NCBI GenBank assembly: GCA_963714325.1
Contig: CAVQOB010000026.1
Coordinates: 1 to 64,000 of the forward strand
Direction: 5' to 3'
DNA length: 64,000 bases
From: CAVQOB01 sp963714325
GTDB lineage: Bacteria > Pseudomonadota > Alphaproteobacteria > Rhizobiales > Hyphomicrobiaceae
The notes beneath the pieces are model-generated. The model did no database searches. It was not told the DNA's origin and saw only the letters and a list, made by a program, of their open reading frames with translations. Below are positions 10,413 to 20,742 of this stretch, piece after piece; within the stretch, counting starts at the first letter, position 1, and each line of letters opens with the position of its first letter. The position numbers were made by a program, and so were the translations under genes.

Positions 10413-13400
10413 TCAGACGGTTTTGTCGGGCAACGGAGGTGGGCCGACACTGTTCGAAGTCCACCGCGGGCATGGCCGGAGTGTGGGCGCCCGGCGCCAT
10501 GCCGGCCAGCATCGCTAGACTTTGCGCGATGGCCGGTGGCAGCGACGCCAGTTGCGCAGCATTCATGGCCGGCGCCGGTGGCATCGGCAAGGGTTGGAAC
10601 GCGGCGGCAACGCGCGGCGGTAGCTCGCGGTCAGGCGGCGCGGTTCGGTTCGCATCCGTCCAACCGGCGCCGGGCGGCTGCGGTGGCGGTTCGCCATGCC
10701 CCTCCACCAGCGGCGACCCAAGCCCTGCCGCCAGTGCATCCAAGCCGTTCCATCCGGCCACTGGCTCGGGTCCGTGCCCGTTGTTCGGCAATGGCGGAGG
10801 GTGGCCATTGGCGAAATAACTGTCGTTCGCGCCGCCATAGGGCGGCGGCGGCGCCTGGTCCTCGATGCCGCGCAACTGCGACAGGATCGCAGCGGTCGCC
10901 TGGCCGACGGTTGGTTGGCTCGACGGCGCGTGGCCGTTGTTCGGTGCTGGCCCATTGATCGGCGCCGGACCGGATGCCGGTGGCGAAGCTTGGTTGGCAT
11001 GAAACATCGCCTGCAGTCGCGCCGACGCCTCAGCGACACGGGCGCTGCGGGTGTCGGGGCGCGCCGGCGGTTGCTTCTTGGCGACGGCGGCGGGTTGCGG
11101 GCGAACGCGAACGTGCGGCATGGCCGGCTGTGGCATCGGCGCCGATGACACACGGGCCTTACGGAACGCCGGCACGGCAATCGGCTTGCGCGCGACATCA
11201 CCGTCGTCGGCGCTATCGTCGATCCGTCGATTACGCATGCGCAGCAAACCGCTACTCTTGCGCATCTTGTCAGCCTTGCGCAGGCTTTTCAGATCCTGCA
11301 GCACCTCGCGCTGGCTGACCGGTTGCCCGTAGAAGAAGCCCTGGGCGTATTCGCAACCGATCGTGCGCAGCAAGCCGACATCATCTTCGCTTTCAACACC
11401 TTCCGCGACGACCTTCTTGCCGAGTTCATGCGCCAGCGCCACGATCGAGCGGAGGATCGCGCTGCTGCTGCCGGTCTTGCTCGAGGTGTGCACCAGTGCG
11501 CGGTCGACCTTGAGCGTGTCGAAAGGGAATGTGTTCAAGTAGCACAGCGACGAATACCCAGTGCCGAAATCATCGAGCGACAAGCCAACACCGGCCGACG
11601 CCAGCAATTCAAGCATCTGCGTCGCCTGCTCGGGATTGTCCATGACCAGCAATTCCGTAATCTCCAGCCGCAACGATCCTTTCGGCAGCATGGCGCGCGA
11701 CATGATATGGCGCACCTCATTGATCAGGTCTTGGCGGAACAGTTGGCGGCTCGAAATGTTGACCGAAACAAACAACGGCGCATCCGGCCGCGGCAATTCC
11801 TTCTGCCAGCGTTGCGCGTCGGCGACGGCGCCTTGCAGCACATAGGAGCCGAGCCGCACAATCAGGTCCGACTCTTCCGCCAGCGGCACGAAATCAGCAG
11901 GATTGAGCAAGCCAAGGCGTGGGTGTTCCCAGCGCACCAGCGCCTCGAACCCGGCCAATTCCTCGGTGCGCAGGTACATGATCGGCTGATAGAGGATTTT
12001 CAGCTGACCTTTTTCGATGGCCTGCCGCAAATCGCTTTCGATGGTGACGCGATCGTCTTTCTCGCCGCGCATGGCCGGCTTGAAAATTTCAATCTGATCG
12101 GGACCCTGGCGCTTCGCCTTGTACATGGCGATCTCTGCATCGGACAGCAGCGATGTCGTATCTTGTTCGGCGGCACCACTGTAGACGCTGACGCCGATAG
12201 TCGCGGTCAGCACGATTTCCTGGCCGGCGATGTTGATCGGCGCGCGCAATGACCGGCGCATGTTTTCGGCCAGCACGGCCAGTTCCCGTGGATCATGCTC
12301 GTGCAGGAAGATCATGGCGAACTGATCGCCGCCAATGCGCGCCAAAGTATCGCCGGGCGCAATATGGCGGGCGAGACGGCGTGCCACGGTCAGCAGCAGA
12401 CTGTCGCCGGCGACCAGACCGAAGGAGCTATTGATGCTCTTGAACCGGTCAAGATCGACGAAGAATACAGTCGGCTTGATGGTCGGCTCGGAGCGCGCGC
12501 GCGTCATGGCGACGGCGAGGCGGTCGAGGAACAAGGCCCGGTTCGGCAGACCGGTGACGTTATCGTGCACGGCATCGTGCAAGAGGCGTTCCTTGGCGCG
12601 CTTTTCGTCGGTGATCTCGCGAACGAGGCCAACACAGCGGACGGCGCGCCGGTCGCCGAGCGTGATGGCTGCAGCCTCAAGATCGAACCAGCGGAAGGAA
12701 TTGTCGACGTGGCGCAATCGGAATTCGAGCCTGACATCGCCGCTGCCACGATCGCGCAAGCCCCCCATCATCTGGTGCATCCGCTCGGCGTCGGCAGGAT
12801 GCATACGGGCGGCGAAGGCGCTCATCTTGCCATTGAGTTCGCCGGCCTTGAGACCGACCGCCGCTTCCAGTGCCGCGCCGACCTTGATGTCGTCACGCCG
12901 CGCGTTCCACTCCCAGACGGCTGCCCCCGTCTGCTCGATCGCCAGTGAGCGCAGCTGTTGTTCATCAGGCTGCGCGCCATACATCGGTTCGCTGGAGCGG
13001 AAGGCGAATTGGGTGACGGTGAAGCCAAGCAGCGTGACGATCAGGACCAGTCCACCGGTCAAGGCCGACACGGCAAACTCGCCACTGAGACGGCCGGTAA
13101 AGATCAACGCGGTCGCGAACAACCAGACCAGCAGCAGGATCCAGGTTGGCACCAGCGACAGCGCGCGATCCTGCCCACGCAGCGCCAGGAACAACATGAT
13201 CATTCCGAACACGACCACGATCGCCGCCGCCGATAGACGGGCAAAGGTGGCGGCAAGTTTGGGATCGATGAAGGCAACGCCGATCAACACGAGGCCGGCC
13301 GCCATCCAGATGCCGATCAGCGTTCGGATAAAGCCGTGCCAGAACCCGAGCCGGAGGAATGTGTGGGCGAAAATCAGCAACGTTGCCGCCATCGCGGCTT

Positions 13401-14223
13401 CACCGGCGGCGCGATAGACGCCATTGTCCTCGGGGCGGACATTGAACAGTTTGTGCCAGAAACCGAAGTCGACACAGAGATAGGCCAGCACCGCCCAGGT
13501 GAACACGGCCGCCGACGGGAAGATCGCCTTGTGGTTGGCCGCGAAGACGACCGTCAGAAACATCGCCAGCAACCCGGTAATGCCGAGCAGAACGCCCTGG
13601 AACAACTGGCGATTGCGACTCTTCTTCTCGAAATCGAGTCCCCGCCACAGCAAAAGGCGCGGCAACCGGTCGGAGGAAATCTCGGCGACAAACGTCACGG
13701 TCTGGCCAGGCTCGACGGTAAGGCGGAAGACGTCGGCGCCATCGATCTGGATGCGCTCGGGAACGAAGCCGATCGAAGGCGTCACGGACTCGATGCGGCG
13801 CGCGTCGAGTTCCGGCCAAACAATGCCTGAACCGACTGCGCTATATCGATCGGCGACCAGCCAACGATCCAAGGGCTTGCCGGTCGTATTGCGCAACGCG
13901 AAGACGAACCAATTCGGCGCCGTGCCAGACGTGCTGGCCCGGACCGACATACGGCCGGTCAGGCCATCGCTGCCGGGTGCTGTTTCGATCTGCAGGCTGT
14001 CGCTGCGGCCCTGGTGGGGTTCGCCGAGGCCGGTGATATCGACGCGGTCGAGATCTGGGTTGCTATCAATCGCGGTCAGGGCGAGGGCGGGCACGGTGGC
14101 GTAGAACACAGCGAACAGCAGTATTGGCAAAAACGCGCGCAAACTCACTCGAAGTCCGGCGCCAGCCGATGTTCGCCATCGCCCGGCGCGGCGGCCGGCC
14201 GCATTGCGCGGATTGCTAATCAT
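10413..14223 (-). CDS. Membrane PAS–GGDEF–EAL protein, probable c-di-GMP phosphodiesterase
   Basis: Order from ATG 14223: a signal/first membrane segment (29–50), a periplasmic domain to about 205, seven or so membrane helices (about 207–405, 7TM-DISM-like), PAS (430–535), GGDEF (550–710), EAL (725–975), and a long Pro/Ala/Gly-rich tail to the end. The GGDEF signature is GGDQF (631–635), losing the glutamate, and no RxxD inhibitory site precedes it, so cyclase activity is doubtful. The EAL domain keeps EAL (760–762), NIS, EITE, DDFGTGYS, KVD and AEGVES, as in active phosphodiesterases. The open frame runs on to 10105, antisense to yqgE. A different frame gives VGPPPLPDKTV and stops at 10413, so one indel near 10455 is likely and I end the gene there. 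Confidence 0.8.
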
Positions 14224-14825
14224 GCGGGACCAACCATTGCCGGCGGCGGATCATCCTGCAGGCGGGCGAATAGTAGATGATCCCGCCATTGGCCATTGAT
14301 GCGGAGATAGCTGCGTGCGAGTCCTTCCGGTTGGAACCCGTTTTTTTCGAGAACCCGGATCGATGCCCGATTGCCCGGGAGACAGGCTGCCTCCAAGCGG
14401 TGCAGGCCTAGGTGGCCGAACGCATAGGACGTGAGGCCGCGCAAGGCGTCCGTCATGACGCCATGACCCGCATGCGGTTGGCCAACCCAATAGCCGAGGG
14501 AGGCTGTCTGTGCGATGCCGCGGCGGACGTTCGATAGCGTGATGCCGCCGAGGAGTGCTGCATCGCGCCGGTGCCAAATGAGATAAGCGTAGCCGAGATC
14601 ATCATTGTTATCGCTGAGGTGATGGCGCAGGCGGCGGCGAAATGACGGCCGAGTCAATTCGTCGATAGCCCATTGCGGCTCGAACGGCACGAGATGTTCG
14701 CGGCTGGCCTCGCGCAGGGCGGACCACGCGGTATAGTCGGCCATGGTCGGCGGGCGCAGGACGACGTCGCGGCCATGCACCTCTGGCGCGCTATCCAGGG
14801 TCAACGATGATCTGAGGAACGCCAT
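14220..14825 (-). CDS. GNAT acetyltransferase, RimJ/RimL-like
   Basis: About 200 residues. The acetyl-CoA binding region is visible: LGYWVGQPHAGHGVMTDAL followed by LHRLEAACLPGNRASIRVLEKNGF, the latter typical of RimJ/RimL-type N-acetyltransferases. Start ATG 14825 matches the common family N-terminus MAFLR. An alternative ATG at 14885 overlaps the stop of the peptidase gene and would add 20 basic residues. The 3' end overlaps the start of the GGDEF/EAL gene by four bases, so this may be one long operon from DUF983. Substrate (ribosomal protein or small molecule) is unknown. Confidence 0.85.
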   Translation of the reverse strand: MAFLRSSLTLDSAPEVHGRDVVLRPPTMADYTAWSALREASREHLVPFEPQWAIDELTRPSFRRRLRHHLSDNNDDLGYAYLIWHRRDAALLGGITLSNVRRGIAQTASLGYWVGQPHAGHGVMTDALRGLTSYAFGHLGLHRLEAACLPGNRASIRVLEKNGFQPEGLARSYLRINGQWRDHLLFARLQDDPPPAMVGPA

Positions 14826-14884
14826 GGTGACGGGTTCAATCCTCCCTACCCTCGTTTGTCGTCGCCGACCCTTGACCAGTGCCA

Positions 14885-16168
14885 TCAAGCTGCAGGCGCT
14901 CGTGATACGGCCATGGCGCTCGCCTGGCCAGCATAAATTGTGCCTTTGCGCCCCGCGCCAACGATAACCACGGCAGGCTTGGCTTGCCCCAGAATGCGTT
15001 CCGCCAAGCTGCGGATGGCATCGGCATCAACCGCCTCGACCTTGGCAACCAGTTCGTCCTGCGTCACCAGACGATCGAACAACAAAATCTGGCGCGCCAT
15101 CTGTTCGCAGCGAGCGCCTGAGCTTTCGAGGCTCATCATGAGCCCGGCCTTGAGCTGGGCTTTGGCGCGCTGCACCTCGGCGGCACCCGGCCGCTCCATC
15201 GCCGAGCGCGTGAATTCTTCCCGAATGACATCAATCAGTTCGCCCATCATGTTCGGCCCTGTCGCCGCATGTACGCCAAACAGACCCGTATCGACCATCG
15301 CCCAAGCGCTCGAATAGATCGAGTAGCACAAACCCCGACGTTCACGCGCTTCCTGGAACAGGCGCGAAGACATGCCACCGCCGAGAAGGCCCGAAAAAAC
15401 CTGCGCCGTGAAGAAGTCCGGTTCGCGATACGTCGGCCCCTCGAACGCCATCAGCAAATGGCTCTGTTCGAACGGCTTATCGGAAACACGCGACCCGCCA
15501 ACATAGCGCGCGACTTCAGTTGCCCCACTGCTCCCCCCATTGAGCCCACTGAATAGGGCTTCAGCATGGCGCACCAGAGTATCGTGCTGGATGTGGCCCG
15601 CGGCGGCAATGACGGTTTGCGAGGCGCCGTAGTGCCGTTTCAGGAATGTCCGCAAATCGGCTGTGGAAAAACTCGCGACACTGGCGTCGGTGCCGAGAAT
15701 CGGCCGGCCAATCGCCTGCTGCGGGTAGGCGATGTCCTGCAACATGTCATAGGCGATCTCCTCCGGGCTATCGCGGGTGGCGGCGATCTCCTGCAGGATA
15801 ACTTCCTTCTCGCGCTCGAGTTCGTCGGCGCTGTAACGCGGGTCCTGCAGGATGTCGGCGATGATATCGAGGGCGACACCGACGTCGGCTTTGAGGACGC
15901 GGGCATAGTAGGCGGTCATTTCAAGGCTGGTGGCTGCGTTGAGCTCGCCACCGACCTGCTCGATTTCCTCGGCAATCGCTTGCGCCGTCCGTCGGGTGGT
16001 GCCCTTGAACGCCATGTGCTCCAGCAGGTGCGAGATTCCGTGCTCGGCCAGGCTCTCGTGGCGCGCGCCGACGCCAACCCAAACGCCGAGCGATACCGTC
16101 TCGAGGTGCGGCATGTGGTGGGAGACGACCCGGACACCGTTCTTGAGGCGAGTGACTTCGGTTGTCAT
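14885..16168 (-). CDS. M16-family zinc metallopeptidase
   Basis: 427 residues, single-chain processing-peptidase type. The inverted zinc motif HxxEH is HLLEH at 47–51, and the downstream glutamate lies in the helix with LEREKEVILQEIA. The glycine-rich loop SGLLGGGMSSRLFQEARE and the RGLCYSIYS region of the second M16 domain are present. ATG overlaps the thrC stop (ATGA), so the two are translationally coupled. This linkage of thrC, M16 peptidase and acetyltransferase is common in Hyphomicrobiales. The physiological substrate is not known. Confidence 0.92.
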   Translation of the reverse strand: MTTEVTRLKNGVRVVSHHMPHLETVSLGVWVGVGARHESLAEHGISHLLEHMAFKGTTRRTAQAIAEEIEQVGGELNAATSLEMTAYYARVLKADVGVALDIIADILQDPRYSADELEREKEVILQEIAATRDSPEEIAYDMLQDIAYPQQAIGRPILGTDASVASFSTADLRTFLKRHYGASQTVIAAAGHIQHDTLVRHAEALFSGLNGGSSGATEVARYVGGSRVSDKPFEQSHLLMAFEGPTYREPDFFTAQVFSGLLGGGMSSRLFQEARERRGLCYSIYSSAWAMVDTGLFGVHAATGPNMMGELIDVIREEFTRSAMERPGAAEVQRAKAQLKAGLMMSLESSGARCEQMARQILLFDRLVTQDELVAKVEAVDADAIRSLAERILGQAKPAVVIVGAGRKGTIYAGQASAMAVSRAPAA

Positions 16169-17577
16169 ACCGCGCCTCCTTTGACGGCTCGTGCATTGGC
16201 TTCGATATAGCTTTCGATGGCGCGCTGATCGTTGGGCAGTCGCGTGATGCGTTCGGGGTCTGTCATGAGTGTCCTTAGGCGATCGGGCAAACGGGGGCGC
16301 TGGCCGGTCATGGCCAGCATGGCGTCTGGGAATTTGGCGGGGTGGGCAGTGGCGAGAATGATAGCCGGGCTAGTCGAGCGGTCAGGCGCTGCATCGAGGG
16401 CTGCGACAGCGCAGGCACTATGGGGATCCAGCAGATACCCACCGGCTTCGGCCTGCACGCGCTTGATGGCAGCGGCGACGGCCGGTTCGGTCGCGGCGCC
16501 AGCATTGAAGTCGGCGCGCAGCGTCGGGTGGATGTCGCCGAGTTCGAAGCGGCCCGACTGCTTGAGGCTGGCCATCATCGTGCGGATGCGGCCAGCATCG
16601 CGGCCCGACGCTTCAAACAGGTAGCGCTCGAAATTCGAGGAAACTTGGATATCCATCGACGGCGAGGATGTGGCCTCGACGCCCCGAGTTTCATAGCGAC
16701 CGGTTTGCGCGGTGCGCACGAGGATGTCGTTGGCATTCGTCGCGATCGTCAACCGATCGATCGGCAGCCCCATGCGGCGCGCCACGTAGGCGGCGAAAAT
16801 GTCGCCGAAGTTGCCGGTCGGCACGACAAACGAGACCTTGCGCCAGGGTGCCCCCAGCGCCACGCCGGCTGCGAAGTAGTAGGTCACTTGCGCGGCAATC
16901 CGAGCCCAGTTGATGGAATTGACGCCGGAGAGCTGCACCCGGTCGCGGAACGCCAGATTGTTGAACATGTCCTTCACGCGTGCCTGCGCATCGTCGAACG
17001 TGCCGGATATGGCGAGCGCCTGGACATGCGGCTCGGTGGCGGTGGTCATCATCCGGCGCTGGACGTCGGAGACGCGGCCGTCCGGAAACAGGATCATGAC
17101 GTCGGTCCGCTTCGACGAGCGGAACGCTTCGATCGCCGCGCCGCCGGTATCCCCGGACGTGGCGCCGGCAATGGTGGCACGCAGGCCGCGTTTGGCGAGC
17201 ACGTAGTCCATCATCCGCGCCAGCAACTGCATTGCGACATCCTTGAATGCCAGCGTCGGCCCGTGGAACAATTCGAGTACCCAACGGTCAGGGGCGATTT
17301 GCACCAGCGGCGTCACGGCTTCATGACCGAAGTTGGCGTAGGCATCGCGCGTCATGGTCGCCAAGTCCGCGCGCGGGATGGCGCCGCCCGTCAACGGCGC
17401 AAGAACCGCAACGGCGACCTCATGAAAAGGCTTGCCGGCGAAGTTCGCGATCGTCTCTGGCGCAAGCACCGGCCAGGATTTCGGAACATACAATCCGCCA
17501 TCGCGCGCGAGCCCCGCGAGGAGCACGTCTTCGAAGCCAAGTTCTGGCGCTTCGCCACGGGTCGACACGTATTTCAA
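16165..17577 (-). CDS. thrC: Threonine synthase
   Basis: About 470 residues. Converts O-phosphohomoserine to threonine with pyridoxal phosphate. The Schiff-base lysine is in LAFKDVAMQ, followed by ATSGDTGGAAIEAF for the phosphate loop; the protein is of the long, fungal/proteobacterial class. The family N-terminus (KYVSTRGEAPELGF) begins right at TTG 17577. A second TTG at 17613 would add 12 residues without homology; no ATG fits. It overlaps the M16 peptidase gene by ATGA and follows the SURF1 gene. Confidence 0.9.
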   Translation of the reverse strand: MKYVSTRGEAPELGFEDVLLAGLARDGGLYVPKSWPVLAPETIANFAGKPFHEVAVAVLAPLTGGAIPRADLATMTRDAYANFGHEAVTPLVQIAPDRWVLELFHGPTLAFKDVAMQLLARMMDYVLAKRGLRATIAGATSGDTGGAAIEAFRSSKRTDVMILFPDGRVSDVQRRMMTTATEPHVQALAISGTFDDAQARVKDMFNNLAFRDRVQLSGVNSINWARIAAQVTYYFAAGVALGAPWRKVSFVVPTGNFGDIFAAYVARRMGLPIDRLTIATNANDILVRTAQTGRYETRGVEATSSPSMDIQVSSNFERYLFEASGRDAGRIRTMMASLKQSGRFELGDIHPTLRADFNAGAATEPAVAAAIKRVQAEAGGYLLDPHSACAVAALDAAPDRSTSPAIILATAHPAKFPDAMLAMTGQRPRLPDRLRTLMTDPERITRLPNDQRAIESYIEANARAVKGGAV

Positions 17578-17706
17578 GGAACTCTCGCCAGACTGTAAGA
17601 GGGGCCGGATCAAAATTGGAGCTGAAAAAGCACTGCCACAGCCCAGACCTTATGGAGCCGATGTGGCCCCAGCAAGATAGCCCGGCGAGGGGCTCCCGGA
17701 ATAAAT

Positions 17707-18513
17707 TTATTTGTTTTCTGAACGATGTTTATCGTCGCGCAACCTTGCTGCGGCAAAAGCCAAGTAAACACCGATCAGTGTAGCGGCGAGCGCATACCAC
17801 GTCAGAGCATATTCGAGATGGCGATTGGACAGGCCGAGCGCTCCTAAACGAGGTTCAGGAGCGCCTTGCCCCGGGGCCGCGACCTCGGCTTCGACGAACA
17901 AGGGGGCGATCATAACGATGGCCTGCTCAGGCTGATCGGAGGCTGAACCGGCGACAGTTTTGCGTGCGAGATCGAGGCGCATGGCCGCGAGGTCATTCGC
18001 AAACCATTGATTGCGAGGACGGTCAGGCGCGCCGTCAAAGCTGCCGACTTGCCCAAGCCGAACGCGGCCGACGAGTGTGACGGGCCCGGCAAGTTGGCCC
18101 GCGACGCGCGTGGACGGCAGCTTGTTGGCCTCTGGCACGATCCCACGCATCACCAGCACGGTAGTGGTTGGCGTGGGCCGATCCAGCCCGAGGGGATCCG
18201 TGAGCAACAGCGGAGTGATGACGCTCCAGGCGGGCTGACGCGGCTGCGGCGCATAAACATGGAACTCGCCGCCATGCTGAAACGCGCCGGTGATCGTGAC
18301 GCGGCGAAACTCCTGGACGGCAGGATCCGCGGCGAGGACTTCGGCGAGCGTCACGGGGGCTGCGGCGGCGCGCGCCTTGACGGCGGCGATCAGCCCTTCC
18401 TTCCAGGCCTTGCGGCTCATCTGCCAGTTTCCGAGGGCCACCAGCATTCCGAACGCGCCGAGGGTTGCCACTGTCGGCCAGAGCAATCGCGCCTGCTGCA
18501 ACCGTGTCAACAC
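17707..18513 (-). CDS. SURF1-family cytochrome oxidase assembly protein
   Basis: 268 residues with one membrane helix near each end (12–29 and about 240–258) around a periplasmic domain, the SURF1 topology. Family features: LGNWQMSRKAWKE at the N-terminus, GEFHVYAPQP, and NRHLEYALTWYALA before the last helix. SURF1 proteins help insert haem a into cytochrome aa3 oxidase. Start GTG 18513. It lies 22 bases after the DUF983 gene, as in the usual cox operon, but the oxidase structural genes are not in this window. Confidence 0.88.
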   Translation of the reverse strand: MLTRLQQARLLWPTVATLGAFGMLVALGNWQMSRKAWKEGLIAAVKARAAAAPVTLAEVLAADPAVQEFRRVTITGAFQHGGEFHVYAPQPRQPAWSVITPLLLTDPLGLDRPTPTTTVLVMRGIVPEANKLPSTRVAGQLAGPVTLVGRVRLGQVGSFDGAPDRPRNQWFANDLAAMRLDLARKTVAGSASDQPEQAIVMIAPLFVEAEVAAPGQGAPEPRLGALGLSNRHLEYALTWYALAATLIGVYLAFAAARLRDDKHRSENK

Positions 18514-18535
18514 TCGTACCTCGGCATTCGCAACA

Positions 18536-18907
18536 TCACTTTTGTAGTCGACCCTCTTCAGCCTTGTTGCGGTATTGCAAGCCGATCAGCAAGCCCTTGA
18601 GCAGGCGGAGCAACAGAATAGCTAAGAGCGGCGTGCCAATCCCCCAGGCGACAACGTGAAACCACGGCGGCACGCCAAACTTGAACTCAGCGATCAGTGC
18701 CGCCCCGAGCACCACGAAGCCGAGGATAAAAATGGCAAAGACCGCCGGCCCGTCGCCGGTGTCGATGAACTTGTAATCAAGACCGCATCCGCTGCAGCTG
18801 TCACGCAAAACGAGCCCAGCCCGAAACAGCGCCCCCTTGCCGCAGCGTGGGCAGCGGCCACGCAGTCCACATTCAACCGGCGAGACGTTGCCATGGTTGG
18901 CGTTCAT
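18536..18907 (-). CDS. DUF983 membrane protein
   Basis: 123 residues with an N-terminal zinc-ribbon-like pair (CGLRGRCPRCGKG and CSGCG), then two membrane helices (about 53–73 and 83–103). DUF983 genes normally sit between coxC and SURF1 in alphaproteobacterial cytochrome oxidase operons. Here the gene opens the run DUF983–SURF1–thrC–M16–GNAT, and serA lies upstream in the place of the cox genes. Function unknown; a role in oxidase biogenesis is inferred from linkage. Confidence 0.85.
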   Translation of the reverse strand: MNANHGNVSPVECGLRGRCPRCGKGALFRAGLVLRDSCSGCGLDYKFIDTGDGPAVFAIFILGFVVLGAALIAEFKFGVPPWFHVVAWGIGTPLLAILLLRLLKGLLIGLQYRNKAEEGRLQK

Positions 18908-18952
18908 CGTAGGCCCCCTGTGAATGCCCCCGTCCGTCCGCCACAGGGCCGC

Positions 18953-20539
18953 TTAGAACTTCAAGCGGTTGGCGCGAATGACCTGCGGCAAGGCCTTCAC
19001 CTGCGCCAGCACCGCATCGGAGATGGTTTCGTCGAGGGTAACGAGGCAGATCGCATCGCCGCCCGGCTTATCACGGCCGAGGTTCAGCGTCGCAATATTG
19101 ACTCCGGCTTCCCCCATCAGGCTGCCGAACTTACCGATGAAGCCGGGCTTGTCGGCATTACGCACGAACAGCATGTGCGGCGCCACCTCGAATTCCATGT
19201 TGATGTCGCGAACCTGGATAAAGCGCGGCTTGCCGTCGGCGAACACGGTGCCGCCAACGGTGCGCTCATAGCCGTCGGTGACGACCGTCAGCTTGACGTA
19301 GCTCTCGTAGGCGCCGTCCTGGCCCCGCGTCGTGCTCGCAACGTTCAAGCCGCGCTCCTGCGCCAGTTGCACCGCCGAGACCATGTTGACGCCTTCGCCC
19401 ATGTGCCACTTGAGCACGCTGGCGACGGCGACGGCGGTCAGTGGTTTGACGTTCAATTCAGCAACCGCGCCGGAGTACTCGAGTTTGATGCCCTTGATGC
19501 TGCTCTCCGTCAGCTGGCCGGCGAACGAGCCGAGCTGCTCGACGAGTTTGACATAAGGGCGCAGACGCGGCGCCTCTTCGGCACTGATGGATGGGAAATT
19601 GACGGCGTTCGACACCGCCCCCTTCAGCAGGTAGTCGGCCATCTGCTCGGCGACCTGTAGCGCGACATTCTCCTGCGCTTCGGAAGTGGCAGCACCCAGG
19701 TGCGGCGTGCAGATGACATTCGGCAAACCGAACAGCACGCTCTCCTTCGCCGGTTCGACCTCGAACACATCGAACGCGGCGCCCGCGACATGACCCGAAT
19801 TCAAGGCTTCGGCGAGTGCCGCCTCGTCGACCAGTCCGCCACGCGCGCAGTTGACGATGCGCACGCCCGGCTTGGTGCGAGCAAGTGCTGCCGCACCAAT
19901 GATGTTCTTCGTCTTCTCGGTCAACGGTGTGTGCAGCGTGATGAAGTCGGCGCGCGCCAGCAAGTCGGCGAGTTCGACTTTTTCAACACCAAGCTCGGTC
20001 GCGCGATCGGCGGAGAGGAAGGGATCGAAGGCGATGACCTTCATCTTGAGGCCCTGCCCGCGGTTAGCGACGATGGCGCCGATGTTACCGCAGCCAATGA
20101 CACCGAGCGTCTTGCCATACAGTTCGACGCCGAGGAATTTCGATTTCTCCCACTTGCCGGCCTGCGTCGAACTGTTGGCTTCGGGGATCTGACGGGCGAG
20201 TGCCATCATCATCGCTATGGCGTGTTCGGCCGTCGTGATCGAGTTGCCAAACGGCGTGTTCATGACGATGACGCCCTTGGCGGTCGCCGCCTTGATGTCG
20301 ACGTTGTCGACGCCGATGCCAGCTCGACCGACAACCCTGAGCTTGGTCGCGTCGGCCAGCAGCTTTTCCGTCACCTTGGTCGCCGAGCGGATGGCGAGAC
20401 CGTCGTACTGACCGATGATCTTTTGCAGCTCGTCCTTTGACAAACCGACTTTCATATCAACGGCGATGCCGCGATCCTTGAAAATCTGTACGGCGGCGGG
20501 CGAAAGGTCGTCGGAGATAAGAACGCGGGGAGCGGGCAT
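18953..20539 (-). CDS. serA: D-3-phosphoglycerate dehydrogenase
   Basis: 528 residues, the long form with catalytic, NAD-binding, intervening and C-terminal ACT domains. NAD motif GVIGCGNIGAIVANRG at about 147; catalytic NCARGGLVDEAAL and PHLGAATSEAQ. The ACT domain (from about 455) begins HMLFVRNADKPGFIGKFG. It performs the first step of serine synthesis, 3-phosphoglycerate to 3-phosphohydroxypyruvate, probably with serine feedback through ACT. AAGGAAG lies before the ATG. It follows serC on the same strand, separated by a repeat-filled gap. Confidence 0.96.
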   Translation of the reverse strand: MPAPRVLISDDLSPAAVQIFKDRGIAVDMKVGLSKDELQKIIGQYDGLAIRSATKVTEKLLADATKLRVVGRAGIGVDNVDIKAATAKGVIVMNTPFGNSITTAEHAIAMMMALARQIPEANSSTQAGKWEKSKFLGVELYGKTLGVIGCGNIGAIVANRGQGLKMKVIAFDPFLSADRATELGVEKVELADLLARADFITLHTPLTEKTKNIIGAAALARTKPGVRIVNCARGGLVDEAALAEALNSGHVAGAAFDVFEVEPAKESVLFGLPNVICTPHLGAATSEAQENVALQVAEQMADYLLKGAVSNAVNFPSISAEEAPRLRPYVKLVEQLGSFAGQLTESSIKGIKLEYSGAVAELNVKPLTAVAVASVLKWHMGEGVNMVSAVQLAQERGLNVASTTRGQDGAYESYVKLTVVTDGYERTVGGTVFADGKPRFIQVRDINMEFEVAPHMLFVRNADKPGFIGKFGSLMGEAGVNIATLNLGRDKPGGDAICLVTLDETISDAVLAQVKALPQVIRANRLKF

Positions 20540-20555
20540 GGTGAACTTCCTTGTT

Positions 20556-20742
20556 TTCCCTCTCCCCGCCCTTCTGCGGGGAGAGGGTCAGGGTGAGGGG
20601 CGGCCACAGGCAACAGATTGGATCACGAGCAGAATGGATTGAATGTGCCAAGGGGTGGCGCGGATCGCAGACCACCGTTGCGGCCGCCCCTCACCCCAAC
20701 CCTCTCTCCCCATGCACAAAGTTGCATGGGGAGAGGGAGTTC
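20556..20742. repeat. Pair of inverted intergenic repeats between serC and serA
   Basis: Two copies of a CCTCTCCCC / GGGGAGAGG hairpin with a CCCTCACCC-type arm face each other at about 20556–20608 and 20686–20742. Each forms a strong hairpin: GGGGAGAGGG pairs with CCCTCTCCCC around a short loop. Such sequences are common between genes in this group of bacteria. One copy abuts the serC stop and could act as a transcript-stabilising or partly terminating hairpin. Confidence 0.7.

Noticed and set aside
12335..13417. 360-codon plus-strand frame
   Set aside because: Antisense to the membrane part of the GGDEF/EAL gene; Ser/Arg-rich without motifs.
16342..17598. 418-codon plus-strand frame
   Set aside because: Antisense to thrC, with no recognisable protein features.
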